Origin: Bradyrhizobium ottawaense
Lineage (GTDB): Bacteria > Pseudomonadota > Alphaproteobacteria > Rhizobiales > Xanthobacteraceae
DNA: 64,000 nucleotides
Direction: 5' to 3'
Assembly: GCF_002278135.3 (NCBI RefSeq)
Contig: NZ_CP029425.2
Span: 4,130,001-4,194,000 of the forward strand
Shown here: one piece after another, positions 24,277 to 35,380 of the stretch
How the letters are laid out: every line of letters begins with the position of its first letter
Numbering within the stretch: the first letter of the stretch is position 1
The notes under the pieces: model-generated
The model's database searches: none
Told to the model about the DNA's origin: nothing
Seen by the model: only the letters and a program-made list of their open reading frames with translations
Position numbers and translations under genes: made by a program

Positions 24277-26001
24277 ATGAACGCGAAGACCGACATCAAG
24301 CAGAGGCTGCCGAGCCGTCACGTGACGGAAGGCCCTGCGCGCGCGCCGCATCGGTCCTATTTCTACGCCATGGGTCTGACCACCCAGCAGATCCACCAGC
24401 CTTTCGTCGGCGTTGCCTCCTGCTGGAATGAAGCCGCTCCCTGCAACATCGCGTTGATGCGCCAGGCGCAGGCGGTGAAGAAGGGCGTGGCGTCGGCCGG
24501 CGGCACCCCGCGTGAGTTCTGCACCATCACCGTCACCGACGGCATCGCCATGGGGCATGACGGCATGCGCTCCTCGCTGCCGTCGCGCGAATGCATCGCC
24601 GACTCCGTCGAGCTGACCGTCCGCGGCCATGCCTATGACGCCCTGGTCGGGCTCGCCGGCTGCGACAAGTCGCTGCCGGGCATGATGATGGCCATGGTCC
24701 GCCTCAACGTGCCCTCGATCTTCATCTATGGCGGCTCGATCCTGCCCGGCACTTTCCGCGGGCAGCAGGTCACCGTGCAGGACATGTTCGAGGCCGTCGG
24801 CAAGCATTCGGTCGGCGCCATGTCGGACGAAGACCTCGACGAGATCGAACGCGTGGCGTGCCCCTCGGCAGGCGCCTGCGGCGCGCAGTTCACCGCCAAC
24901 ACCATGGCGACCGTGTCCGAGGCGATCGGCCTCGCACTGCCTTACTCGGCCGGTGCCCCGGCCCCCTATGAAATCCGCGACGCCTTCTGCATGACCGCGG
25001 GCGAGCAGGTGATGGACCTGATCGCCCAAAACATCCGGCCGCGCGACATCGTCACCCGCAAGGCGCTGGAGAATGCCGCCGCCGTGGTCGCCGCCTCTGG
25101 CGGCTCGACCAATGCTGCGCTGCACCTACCGGCGATCGCGCATGAGTGTGGCATCAAGTTCGACCTGTTCGACGTTGCCGAAATCTTCAAAAAGACACCA
25201 TATGTCGCGGATTTGAAGCCGGGTGGCCGTTATGTCGCCAAAGACATGTTTGAAGTAGGTGGCATACCGCTTCTGATGAAGACGCTGCTCGACAACGGCT
25301 TCCTGCACGGTGATTGCCTTACCGTCACGGGCCGTACGATCGCCGAAAACCTCAAGAGCGTGAAGTGGAATCCGCACCAGGACGTGGTGCACCCGGCAGA
25401 CAAGCCCATCACCGTGACAGGCGGTGTGGTCGGTCTGAAGGGCAATCTGGCGCCAGAAGGTGCGATCGTGAAAGTCGCGGGAATGTCCAACCTCAGGTTT
25501 ACCGGTCCGGCCAGGTGCTTCGACCGCGAGGAGGATGCTTTCGAGGCGGTCCAGAAGCGCACCTACCGCGAAGGCGAAGTCATCGTGATCCGCTACGAGG
25601 GGCCCAAGGGCGGCCCCGGCATGCGGGAAATGCTCCAGACCACCGCGGCGCTGACCGGCCAGGGCATGGGCGGCAAGATCGCGCTCATCACCGACGGCCG
25701 CTTCTCGGGCGCCACCCGCGGCTTCTGCATCGGCCATGTCGGGCCGGAAGCTGCCATTGGCGGCCCGATCGGGCTGCTCGAGGACGGCGACATCATCGAG
25801 ATCGACGCGGTCGCCGGTACCCTTAACGTAAAATTGAGCGACGCCGAGCTCGCCCAGCGCAAGACCAAATGGACCGCTCGCGCGACTAACCACACGTCGG
25901 GTGCGCTCTGGAAATATGCTCAACAGGTTGGACCAGCGGTCGGGGGGGCAGTGACCCATCCGGGCGGCGCGCACGAGAAACAGTGCTATGCGGACATCTA
26001 G
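24277..26001 (+). CDS. ilvD: Dihydroxy-acid dehydratase
   Basis: 574-residue Fe-S enzyme of the IlvD/Edd family; it converts 2,3-dihydroxy-isovalerate and 2,3-dihydroxy-3-methylvalerate to the 2-oxo acids of valine and isoleucine synthesis. Cluster cysteines are visible in AGCDKSLPGMMMAM and PSAGACGAQFTANTM, and CNIALM holds the first of the three. The C-terminal domain carries GMREMLQTTAAL, TDGRFSGATRG and the HVGPEAA motif. GAGGAAA lies ahead of the ATG. The 3' end overlaps the ExoR-like gene by 14 bp. The middle part (about 25190-25270) uses AT-richer codons than its surroundings. Confidence 0.96.
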   Translation: MNAKTDIKQRLPSRHVTEGPARAPHRSYFYAMGLTTQQIHQPFVGVASCWNEAAPCNIALMRQAQAVKKGVASAGGTPREFCTITVTDGIAMGHDGMRSSLPSRECIADSVELTVRGHAYDALVGLAGCDKSLPGMMMAMVRLNVPSIFIYGGSILPGTFRGQQVTVQDMFEAVGKHSVGAMSDEDLDEIERVACPSAGACGAQFTANTMATVSEAIGLALPYSAGAPAPYEIRDAFCMTAGEQVMDLIAQNIRPRDIVTRKALENAAAVVAASGGSTNAALHLPAIAHECGIKFDLFDVAEIFKKTPYVADLKPGGRYVAKDMFEVGGIPLLMKTLLDNGFLHGDCLTVTGRTIAENLKSVKWNPHQDVVHPADKPITVTGGVVGLKGNLAPEGAIVKVAGMSNLRFTGPARCFDREEDAFEAVQKRTYREGEVIVIRYEGPKGGPGMREMLQTTAALTGQGMGGKIALITDGRFSGATRGFCIGHVGPEAAIGGPIGLLEDGDIIEIDAVAGTLNVKLSDAELAQRKTKWTARATNHTSGALWKYAQQVGPAVGGAVTHPGGAHEKQCYADI

Positions 26002-26818
26002 GCGTGCCATAGTTGCGTTTGTGTTGGGGGTCGGTGCGCTGGCCGCGCCGGCGCTTGCCTTCGACGGGGCTCCAGTCAACCCGAAGGACGCGACCATCCC
26101 GGTCGTGACCACCTTGCCGGGGAGCGCGGCGACCGCACGCGGTAAAGTCGCGCCGGCGGCCGTGCCTCAGGAGACCTCGCTCAGTGCGCTGCAATATGCC
26201 GCCGAGGGTGGTCACCCCATCGCGCAGTGGAAGCTCGGCCGCATGTACGCCAATGGCGACGGTGTCGCCCAGGACGATCTGCGTGCCTTCGAATATTTCA
26301 GCCGGATCGCCAATGCGCATGCCGAGGACAGCCCGTCGGCACCGCAGGCGCAGATCGTGGCCAACGCCTTCGTCGCGCTCGGCCGCTACTATCTGAGCGG
26401 CATCCCGAACTCGAAGGTCAAGTCGGACCCGGAGCGGGCGCGGGAGATGTTCTCCTATGCTGCCTCCTATTTCGGCAATGCCGACGCGCAATATGATCTC
26501 GCCCGGCTCTACCTGAAGACGCCGGACGCCTCGCGCGAGGATTTCCGCTACGGCGCGCGCTGGCTCGGCCTCGCCGCGCAGAAGGGCCAGCACGAGGCGC
26601 AGGCGCTGCTCGGCCAGATGCTGTTCAACGGCGACCGTCTGCCGCGACAGGCCGCGCGCGGCCTGATGTGGCTGACGCTGGCGCGCGACAGCGCCGGTGC
26701 CGACGAAACCTGGATCAAGGAAAGCTACAGCCGCGCCTTCGCCAAGGCCTCCGACGACGACCGCGCCATGTGCCTGCAAATGCTGGAACAGTGGGTGCAG
26801 GGCGGCCGCCGCGAGTAG
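25988..26818 (+). CDS. exoR: Periplasmic Sel1-repeat protein, ExoR-like
   Basis: 276-residue secreted protein: signal peptide 1-24 (VAFVLGVGALAAPALA), then Sel1/TPR-like repeats from about residue 68. Typical repeat text is AAEGGHPIAQWKLGRMYANG, YGNADAQYDLARLYL-like blocks and LGLAAQKGQHEAQALLGQML. The order of blocks and the NAFVALGRYYLSGIPNS stretch match my memory of Sinorhizobium ExoR, the periplasmic inhibitor of the ExoS-ChvI two-component system that controls exopolysaccharide and motility. It overlaps ilvD by 14 bp, so expression may be coupled to it. No exoS/chvI genes are in the window. Confidence 0.75.
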   Translation: MRTSRRAIVAFVLGVGALAAPALAFDGAPVNPKDATIPVVTTLPGSAATARGKVAPAAVPQETSLSALQYAAEGGHPIAQWKLGRMYANGDGVAQDDLRAFEYFSRIANAHAEDSPSAPQAQIVANAFVALGRYYLSGIPNSKVKSDPERAREMFSYAASYFGNADAQYDLARLYLKTPDASREDFRYGARWLGLAAQKGQHEAQALLGQMLFNGDRLPRQAARGLMWLTLARDSAGADETWIKESYSRAFAKASDDDRAMCLQMLEQWVQGGRRE

Positions 26819-26840
26819 GGCGGCAACTCGGTGCCGGTAG

Positions 26841-26866
26841 GGTGGGCAAAGCGAAGCGCGCCCACC
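26841..26866. terminator. Inverted repeat between convergent exoR-like and xthA genes
   Basis: GGTGGGC at 26841-26847 pairs with GCCCACC at 26860-26866 around AAAGCGAAGCGC. It sits between two convergent stops and could serve both strands, though no T-tract follows. The sequence GTAGGGTGGGCAAAGCG is also a recurrent intergenic repeat type in Bradyrhizobium, by memory. Confidence 0.45.
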
Positions 26867-26879
26867 AACTCTGCGGACG

Positions 26880-27677
26880 TTAGGCTGCCTCCAGATCCAG
26901 ATCCGCCCACACCGGCACGTGGTCCGAGGGCTTCTCCCAGCCGCGCACATAGCTGTCGATCCCGACATTGGCCAGCCGGTCGCTGGCCTGTGGCGACAGC
27001 AGCAGATGGTCGATCCGCAGGCCCTGGTTCTTCTGCCAGGCCCCGGCCTGGTAGTCCCAGAAGGTGTAAAGCCCGGGCTCATCCGTGACGGCCCGCAAGG
27101 CATCGGTGAGGCCGAGGCCGAGCAGGGACTGAAAGCTCTCCCGCGTCTCGGGCTTGAACAGGGCGTCCTCGGTCCAGGCGGCCGGATTGTGCACGTCGCG
27201 GGCGTGCGGGATGACGTTGAAATCGCCGGCGAGGATCAGCGGCTCCTCGGTCTTGAGGCGCTCTTTCGAATAGTCAAGAAGCCGGGACATCCATTTGAGC
27301 TTGTAGGGATATTTCTCCGTCCCGACCGGATTGCCATTGGGCAGATAAAGGCAGGCGATGCGCAGCACCCCGCGCTTGAGCGTGACCACACCCTCGATGA
27401 ATCGGGCATGGGCGTCCTCGTCGTCGCCGGCGAGCCCCGACTTGGTCTCGTCGAACCGGAGCTTGGAGAGCAGCGCGACGCCATTGAACGTCTTCTGCCC
27501 GTGCGTGACCACGTTGTAGCCGAGCGCCTCGATCTCGAGCCGCGGGAAGGCCTCGTCGACGCATTTGATCTCCTGGAGGCAGACGATGTCCGGCTGGCAC
27601 TCCCTCAGCCAGGTCAGCAGGAGGTCGATCCGCTGCCGGACCGAGTTCACGTTCCAGGTGGCAACTCTGATGGTCAT
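26880..27677 (-). CDS. xthA: Exodeoxyribonuclease III
   Basis: 265-residue Mg-dependent AP endonuclease/3'-5' exonuclease of the EEP superfamily, acting in base-excision repair. Motifs in order: TWNVNSVRQR, CLQEIK (catalytic Glu), GVALLSK, ILAGDFNVIP (Asp-x-Asn), RIDHLLLSP and SDHVPVWADLDL (catalytic Asp-His). The ATG of MTIRVATWNVN is taken as the start, the usual N-terminus in this family; the open frame upstream is not conserved. It is a single gene convergent with the exoR-like gene. Confidence 0.94.
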   Translation of the reverse strand: MTIRVATWNVNSVRQRIDLLLTWLRECQPDIVCLQEIKCVDEAFPRLEIEALGYNVVTHGQKTFNGVALLSKLRFDETKSGLAGDDEDAHARFIEGVVTLKRGVLRIACLYLPNGNPVGTEKYPYKLKWMSRLLDYSKERLKTEEPLILAGDFNVIPHARDVHNPAAWTEDALFKPETRESFQSLLGLGLTDALRAVTDEPGLYTFWDYQAGAWQKNQGLRIDHLLLSPQASDRLANVGIDSYVRGWEKPSDHVPVWADLDLEAA

Positions 27678-27811
27678 GTCGGCGGGCTCCGGGCAGGGGC
27701 CATGGTTAGAACAAACTGCAAACGCGCCCGTCAAGGACGCCGCAAAATCTCCCACAAAATTAACCCGGCTTAAGCAGGCGGCAGGCCATTGATCGTCAAA
27801 AGGTTCCGCGA

Positions 27812-30142
<2,331 letters not shown>

Positions 30143-30146
30143 GCGG

Positions 30147-30476
30147 TCAGACCGAGAAGCTGGTGCCGCAGCCGCAGGATGCCGTGGCGTTCGGATTGTT
30201 GACGCGGAACGAGGCGCCGATCAGGTCGTCGACGAAATCGACCTGCGATCCCGCCAGGAACGGCTGCGAGGCGGAATCGACCAGCACCACCGCATTGTCC
30301 TGCTCGATCACGAGATCGTCGTCGGTTCGCGCACGGTCGATGTCGAATTTGTACTGGAAACCCGAGCAGCCGCCGCCCTCGACCGAGATGCGCAGCATCG
30401 CGCCAGAACCTTCGCCCTTGAGGATCTCCCCAATCCGGCGTGCGGCGCGGTCACTGATGGTCACGTCGGTCGTCAT
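30147..30476 (-). CDS. erpA: Iron-sulfur cluster insertion protein ErpA
   Basis: 109-residue A-type Fe-S carrier. The three ligand cysteines are C37 in GGGCSGFQY and C101/C103 in ASCGCGTSFSV. It transfers clusters to target apoproteins in the cytoplasm. The C-terminal CGCG form and the length support ErpA/IscA rather than NifU-type scaffolds. It is convergent with the hybrid kinase (4 bp between stops) and divergent from dgt, sharing a ~120-bp promoter region with it. Confidence 0.93.
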   Translation of the reverse strand: MTTDVTISDRAARRIGEILKGEGSGAMLRISVEGGGCSGFQYKFDIDRARTDDDLVIEQDNAVVLVDSASQPFLAGSQVDFVDDLIGASFRVNNPNATASCGCGTSFSV

Positions 30477-30599
30477 GGCTTGTCTCCGATAGTCCCGCGG
30501 TCATACCAGGTTCACTTGCCCAATTCATTTGGTATCCCGCGTCCGGCATAGTTAAGTGCAAGGATACGCAGAATCAAATGGATAGGGACTAAATTCGTC

Positions 30600-31808
30600 G
30601 TGTCCGTCGGAATGGCTGCCCCCCATGCGCCCTATGCCTGCGATCCCGACCGCAGCCGCGGCCGGCTGGTCGCGGAGCCGCCGAGCCGGACCCGCAGCCC
30701 GTTCCGGCGGGATTGCGACCGGGTGATCCACTCCACCGCGTTCCGCCGCCTGAAGTACAAGACCCAGGTGTTCGTGTTCCACGAGGGCGACCACTACCGC
30801 ACAAGGCTGACCCATTCGCTGGAGGTGGCGCAGATCGCCCGTGCGCTGGCCCGGCAGCTCGGGCTGGACGAGGATCTCACCGAAACCCTGGCGCTGGCCC
30901 ACGATCTCGGTCATCCCCCGTTCGGCCATGCCGGCGAGCGGGCGCTGGACGCCTGCCTGAAGGATTTTGGCGGCTTCGACCACAACGCCCAGACGCTCCG
31001 CGTCGTCGCTTCGCTCGAGCATCGCTACCCCGATTTCGACGGGCTCAACCTGACCTGGGAGTCGCTGGAGGGCATCGTCAAGCATAACGGTCCGCTGACC
31101 GACCGCAGCGGCGCGCCGGTGGGGCGCTATCGCGAGCACGGCATTCCCGTCGGCATCGCCGACTATATCGAGACCTACGACCTCGAATTGTGGAGCTTCG
31201 CCTCGCTGGAGGCGCAGGTCGCCGCCATCGCCGACGACATCGCCTATGACGCCCACGACATCGACGATGGTCTGCGTGCCGGCCTGTTCCATCTCGACGA
31301 TCTCAAGGTGATGCCGCTCACGGCTGAGATCATCGCCGAGACCTCGGCGCACTATCCCGACCTCGAAGACCTCAGGCGCGGTGCCGAGCTGGTGCGCGAG
31401 CTGATCTCGCACCTGATCGGTGCGGTGTTCGCGCAGGCGCAGAAGAACCTCGCCGCGGTGAAGCCCCAATCGGCCCAGGATGTCCGCCAGCAGAGCCGGG
31501 CGCTGGTCGCATTTCCGGCCGAGGTCGCCGAGGAGGAGGCCGCCATCAAGACCTTCCTCTACCAGCACATGTACCGTCACAAGCGGGTGATGCGGGTGAT
31601 GGGGGAGGCGGAGCAGATCCTGTTCGACCTGTTCGCGAAATACCTGAAATCCCCGGGCGAGCTGCCGCCGGAATGGTTGCTGGGGGCCGAGGCGGACGAT
31701 GAGGGCGACCGGGCCCGCCGGATCGGCAATTTCATTGCCGGAATGACCGACCGTTTCGCCCTGACCGAGCACCAGCGGCTTTTTGACTCGACCCCGGATT
31801 TGCGTTAG
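30600..31808 (+). CDS. dgt: Deoxyguanosinetriphosphate triphosphohydrolase-like HD protein
   Basis: 402-residue HD-domain dNTPase of the shorter alphaproteobacterial class; it releases tripolyphosphate from dNTPs, limiting the dNTP pool. Metal ligands are in [10 protein letters not shown] (His) and [15 protein letters not shown] (His-Asp), with [10 protein letters not shown] and [14 protein letters not shown] (later Asp) following. It opens with [14 protein letters not shown] text seen in this class. GTG is used as the start; ATG at 30612 is an alternative. It lies 9 bp ahead of argS, so the two form an operon. Confidence 0.92.
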   Translation: MSVGMAAPHAPYACDPDRSRGRLVAEPPSRTRSPFRRDCDRVIHSTAFRRLKYKTQVFVFHEGDHYRTRLTHSLEVAQIARALARQLGLDEDLTETLALAHDLGHPPFGHAGERALDACLKDFGGFDHNAQTLRVVASLEHRYPDFDGLNLTWESLEGIVKHNGPLTDRSGAPVGRYREHGIPVGIADYIETYDLELWSFASLEAQVAAIADDIAYDAHDIDDGLRAGLFHLDDLKVMPLTAEIIAETSAHYPDLEDLRRGAELVRELISHLIGAVFAQAQKNLAAVKPQSAQDVRQQSRALVAFPAEVAEEEAAIKTFLYQHMYRHKRVMRVMGEAEQILFDLFAKYLKSPGELPPEWLLGAEADDEGDRARRIGNFIAGMTDRFALTEHQRLFDSTPDLR

Positions 31809-31817
31809 GCGGCGGCC

Positions 31818-33608
31818 ATGCCCGACACATCCTCAGCACTGCATCTGTTCGCCGACGTGCTTGCACGCGTGCACGCCGCCTGCCGTACGCTGGCCGTGGA
31901 AGCCAACTGGCCCGAGGGCATCGATTTCTCGCGCGTGGTGGTCGAGCCGCCGCGCGATCCCTCCCATGGCGACATGGCGACCAACGCCGCCATGGTGCTG
32001 GCGAAAGAGGCAAAGGCCAAGCCGCGCGACCTCGCCGAGCAGATCGCCGAGCGGCTGCGTGCCGACGCGCTGATCGCCAAGGTCGATGTCGCCGGTCCCG
32101 GCTTCATCAATCTGACCTTGAGGCCGGCCGCCTGGGCCGAGGCGCTGCGGATGGTCCTGCGCGAGGGCGCCGATTACGGCCGCGTCCGCGGCGGCTCCAA
32201 GGTCAATATTGAATATGTCTCGGCCAATCCGACCGGGCCGATGCATGTCGGTCATTGCCGCGGCGCCGTGTTTGGCGACGCGCTGGCGAGCCTGCTCCGT
32301 TTCGCAGGCCACGACGTCGCGCGCGAATATTACATCAACGACGCCGGCGCCCAGGTCGACGTGCTCGCGCGCTCCGCGTTCCTGCGGTACCGCGAGGCGC
32401 TCGGCGAGGACATCGGTGCGATCCCGGAAGGCCTCTATCCGGGCGACTACCTGAAGCCGGTCGGCACAGCACTCGCGAAGGAACATGGCGACAAGCTCCT
32501 CGCGATGAGCGAGGTCGAATGGCTGCCGACGGTGCGCGCCAAGGCGATCGCGATGATGATGGACGAGATCAAGGACGATCTCGCCGCCCTCAACATCCGT
32601 CATGATGTGTTTTTCTCGGAGCGCTCGCTGATCGAGACCGGCAACAACAAGGTTGCCGAGACCATCGATTTCCTGAAGGCCAAGGGCGACGTCTACGAAG
32701 GCCGCCTGCCGCCGCCAAAGGGCGCGCCGGTCGAGGATTGGGAAGACCGCGAGCAGCTGCTGTTCAAGGCGACGGCTTACGGCGACGACGTCGATCGTCC
32801 GCTGATCAAGTCGGACAATTCCTACACCTACTTCGCCGCCGACATCGCCTACCACAAGAACAAGTTCGACCGCGGTTTTGCGGAAATGATCGACGTCTGG
32901 GGCGCCGACCATGGCGGCTATATCAAGCGCATGCAGGCGGCGGTAAAGGCGACGACGTCGGGCAAGGGCTCGCTCGACGTCAAGATCGTCCAGCTCGTCA
33001 AGTTGCTGCGCAACGGCGAGCCGGTGAAAATGTCCAAGCGGAGCGGGGACTTCGTCACCTTGCGTGAGGTGGTGGATGAGGTCGGCCAGGACGCCGTCCG
33101 CTTCATGATGCTCTACAGGAAGAACGACGCCGTGCTCGACTTCGACCTCGCCAAGGTCATGGAACAGTCGCGCGACAACCCGGTGTTCTACGTCCAGTAC
33201 GGCCACGCTCGTGGCCACTCGATCTTCCGCAACGCGAGGGCGGAGGTGTTCCCGGAACTGCCGGAGGATGCCGGCGAGCGGATCGCCTGGCTCGCTGAGT
33301 CGGCGGTGGAACGGCTGTCAGACGCCGTCGAGCTCGACCTGCTCAAGCGTCTCGCAATATTTCCGCGCATGCTGGAAGCCGCAGCCGCGGCCCACGAGCC
33401 GCACCGAATTGCCTTTTATCTCTATGATTTAGCCAGCGAATTTCATGCACTTTGGACGAAGGGGCGCGATTTGCCCTATTTACGCTTCATTATCAATAAT
33501 GATGCAGAGCTTACAAAGGCGCGACTGGCCATGGTCCAGGGCGTCGTCTCGGTTCTGGCATCGGGCCTCGCCATCCTCGGCGTCCATGCTCCGAACGAGA
33601 TGCGGTAG
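31818..33608 (+). CDS. argS: Arginyl-tRNA synthetase
   Basis: 596-residue class Ia aminoacyl-tRNA synthetase charging tRNA-Arg. The HIGH-like motif is [14 protein letters not shown], after PTGPM; the KMSK motif is [13 protein letters not shown]. The N-terminal additional domain (about 1-110) and the C-terminal DALR anticodon-binding domain ([20 protein letters not shown] onward) are complete. The last ~45 codons are markedly AT-rich, with TTA codons and runs such as ATTATCAATAATGATG, unlike the rest of the gene. It directly follows dgt. Confidence 0.97.
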   Translation: MPDTSSALHLFADVLARVHAACRTLAVEANWPEGIDFSRVVVEPPRDPSHGDMATNAAMVLAKEAKAKPRDLAEQIAERLRADALIAKVDVAGPGFINLTLRPAAWAEALRMVLREGADYGRVRGGSKVNIEYVSANPTGPMHVGHCRGAVFGDALASLLRFAGHDVAREYYINDAGAQVDVLARSAFLRYREALGEDIGAIPEGLYPGDYLKPVGTALAKEHGDKLLAMSEVEWLPTVRAKAIAMMMDEIKDDLAALNIRHDVFFSERSLIETGNNKVAETIDFLKAKGDVYEGRLPPPKGAPVEDWEDREQLLFKATAYGDDVDRPLIKSDNSYTYFAADIAYHKNKFDRGFAEMIDVWGADHGGYIKRMQAAVKATTSGKGSLDVKIVQLVKLLRNGEPVKMSKRSGDFVTLREVVDEVGQDAVRFMMLYRKNDAVLDFDLAKVMEQSRDNPVFYVQYGHARGHSIFRNARAEVFPELPEDAGERIAWLAESAVERLSDAVELDLLKRLAIFPRMLEAAAAAHEPHRIAFYLYDLASEFHALWTKGRDLPYLRFIINNDAELTKARLAMVQGVVSVLASGLAILGVHAPNEMR

Positions 33609-33749
33609 TTTGGGGCGAACTACTTAAGGGGAATATCGGGGGTAACCGGCAGAAGCCGGATCGCTTAGACTTGGTTGAAAGCCTTGTGGGTCGAAAGCCG
33701 TGCCTTGGTCGAGGGGCGCGCGGCTTTCCCGAAGGGACGCATCATCACG

Positions 33750-35333
33750 ATGGCCGAACGATATCAGGACAGACCGTTTCCCTCCGATGACTATGGTCGC
33801 GGTGGCGCCCAGCATGGCAAGGCGGAGAGCGATCCCTTGGCCGAGCTCGCCCGCCTGATCGGACAGACCGATCCCTTCGCAGCTCAAGGGCGGCCCGGCG
33901 CACATCCGCCGGCAGCCCCCGCGCCCGCGCAGGGCTATCAGGACGACGACTATCGGCAAGAGGATCGACAGGACGATTATCAGCAGGACTATGCCGAGCA
34001 GGCCCCGCCGGCGCAGCCCGGGCCGCCCTCATGGATGCGGCGGGCCAACGTGCAGCCGCAGCCGGCGCCAGCTCCCGAGCCAGACTATCCCGTGTCCGTA
34101 AACCCGGTCCACCCGTTGCACCGCTATTCAGCCCAGCCTGCCGCGCCCGAGCCTGAACTTCATCAGCCCCAGGCTTATCAGGATCACGCCTATCAGGCGC
34201 AATCCTACCAGGATCAGGCCTACCAGCAGGATCAGGCTTACCAGCAACAGGCCTATCAGGAGCCACATCAGCAGCCCGATCCGGCGCGTTACGACGATGC
34301 GCTCTACGGCCGGCTGGAGGCAGGCGAGCAGGATTATCAGCGCGATCCCGCCTATCCCGACGATCCCTACGCGTATCAGAGCGACTATCCGGAGGCGGAG
34401 CCCGAAGAGCCCAAGAAGCAGCGCGGCGGCATGATGACGGTCGCAGCGATCCTGGCGCTTGCCGTGGTCGGCACCGGCGCCGCCTTCGCCTACAAGACCT
34501 ATGTCGGCTCGCCCCGCAGCGGCGAGCCGCCGATCATCAAGGCCGACAACACCCCGACCAAGATCGTGCCGGCGCCGACGGATTCCTCGGCCAAGGTGCC
34601 GGATCGCATGGTGAGCGGCGATGGCACCGAGAAGATCGTGCCGCGGGAAGAGGCGCCGGTCGACGTCAACGCCAAGGCGGGCGGTCCTCGCGTGGTGTTC
34701 CCGCCGCTGAACCAGAATGCGAACCCGCCGTCGGTGGCGAGCGTGTCGCCGTCTGCGGTGCCGCCGCCGAGCACGGGCGCGAGCAACGGCACGATGTCGA
34801 ACAATTCGCCGCGCCCGATCAGGACTGTCGCCGTGAAGGGCGATCAGACCGACAGCGCCACGCCGCAATCGGCCGCTGCCGCCAGGCCAACGGCTGCGCC
34901 GAAGCCTGTGGCTGCGCCCGTTGCGCCGGTCGCGCCGCGCAATCCGCCGACCTCGGCCAATGCCAGCGCCAACCAGCCGATGTCGCTGGCGCCGCAATCG
35001 GTCCCGGCAGCCGAACCGCCGCAGCGGATGGCTGCGACCACCCCGACGCAAATCGCGCCCGCCAGCAGCGGCGGTGGCGGCTACATCGTGCAGGTCTCCT
35101 CGCAGCAGAGCGAGGATAGCGCGGCCGCGTCGTATCGCGTGCTTCAGAGCAAATATGGCAGCGTGCTCGGCTCCCGTTCGCCGGTGATCAAGCGGGTCGA
35201 CCTCAGCGACAAGGGCAAGGGGGTCGTCTACCGCGCCTTCGCTGGGCCCTATGGTTCGGCAGAGGAAGCGACGCACGCCTGCAACAGCCTGAAGTCCGCA
35301 GGCTTGTCCGCCTGCTTCGTCCAGAGGAATTAA
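33750..35333 (+). CDS. SPOR-domain inner-membrane protein
   Basis: 527-residue bitopic protein. Residues 1-227 are cytoplasmic and low-complexity, rich in Gln, Tyr, Asp and Pro, with tandem AYQ-type repeats at about 139-176. One TM segment covers 228-249 (MMTVAAILALAVVGTGAAFA). A Pro/Ala-rich periplasmic linker follows, and a C-terminal SPOR domain covers about 446-527 (GGYIVQVSSQQSEDSAAASY, VYRAFAGPYGSAEEA). SPOR domains bind denuded glycan at the division septum, so a role in division or wall remodelling is likely. It lies upstream of nagZ, linked by a hairpin that includes its stop codon. ATG at 33750 gives the conserved start MAERYQDRPFPSDDYG. Confidence 0.9.
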   Translation: MAERYQDRPFPSDDYGRGGAQHGKAESDPLAELARLIGQTDPFAAQGRPGAHPPAAPAPAQGYQDDDYRQEDRQDDYQQDYAEQAPPAQPGPPSWMRRANVQPQPAPAPEPDYPVSVNPVHPLHRYSAQPAAPEPELHQPQAYQDHAYQAQSYQDQAYQQDQAYQQQAYQEPHQQPDPARYDDALYGRLEAGEQDYQRDPAYPDDPYAYQSDYPEAEPEEPKKQRGGMMTVAAILALAVVGTGAAFAYKTYVGSPRSGEPPIIKADNTPTKIVPAPTDSSAKVPDRMVSGDGTEKIVPREEAPVDVNAKAGGPRVVFPPLNQNANPPSVASVSPSAVPPPSTGASNGTMSNNSPRPIRTVAVKGDQTDSATPQSAAAARPTAAPKPVAAPVAPVAPRNPPTSANASANQPMSLAPQSVPAAEPPQRMAATTPTQIAPASSGGGGYIVQVSSQQSEDSAAASYRVLQSKYGSVLGSRSPVIKRVDLSDKGKGVVYRAFAGPYGSAEEATHACNSLKSAGLSACFVQRN

Positions 35334-35380
35334 CGGCCGTTTCCTTGACCCCCTCGCGGGTCAGGGTTAATCGGCCGTTA
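35331..35380 (+). promoter_or_regulatory. Long hairpin joining SPOR stop codon and nagZ start codon
   Basis: TAACGGCCG at 35331-35339, beginning with the SPOR-gene stop, pairs exactly with CGGCCGTTA at 35372-35380, whose last base is the A of the nagZ ATG. Inside, CCTTGACCC and GGGTCAGGG (35343-35351, 35358-35366) form a second stem with a CCTCGC loop. In RNA, the nagZ ribosome-binding region would be inside this structure. It may limit nagZ translation unless upstream ribosomes or a factor open it; it could also be a terminator, but has no T-tract. Confidence 0.55.

Noticed and set aside
34150..34280. CRISPR-like or tandem DNA repeat array
   Set aside because: The periodic CAGGCCTATCAG-type pattern is coding for Gln/Tyr-rich protein repeats in frame; units are short and have no spacers.
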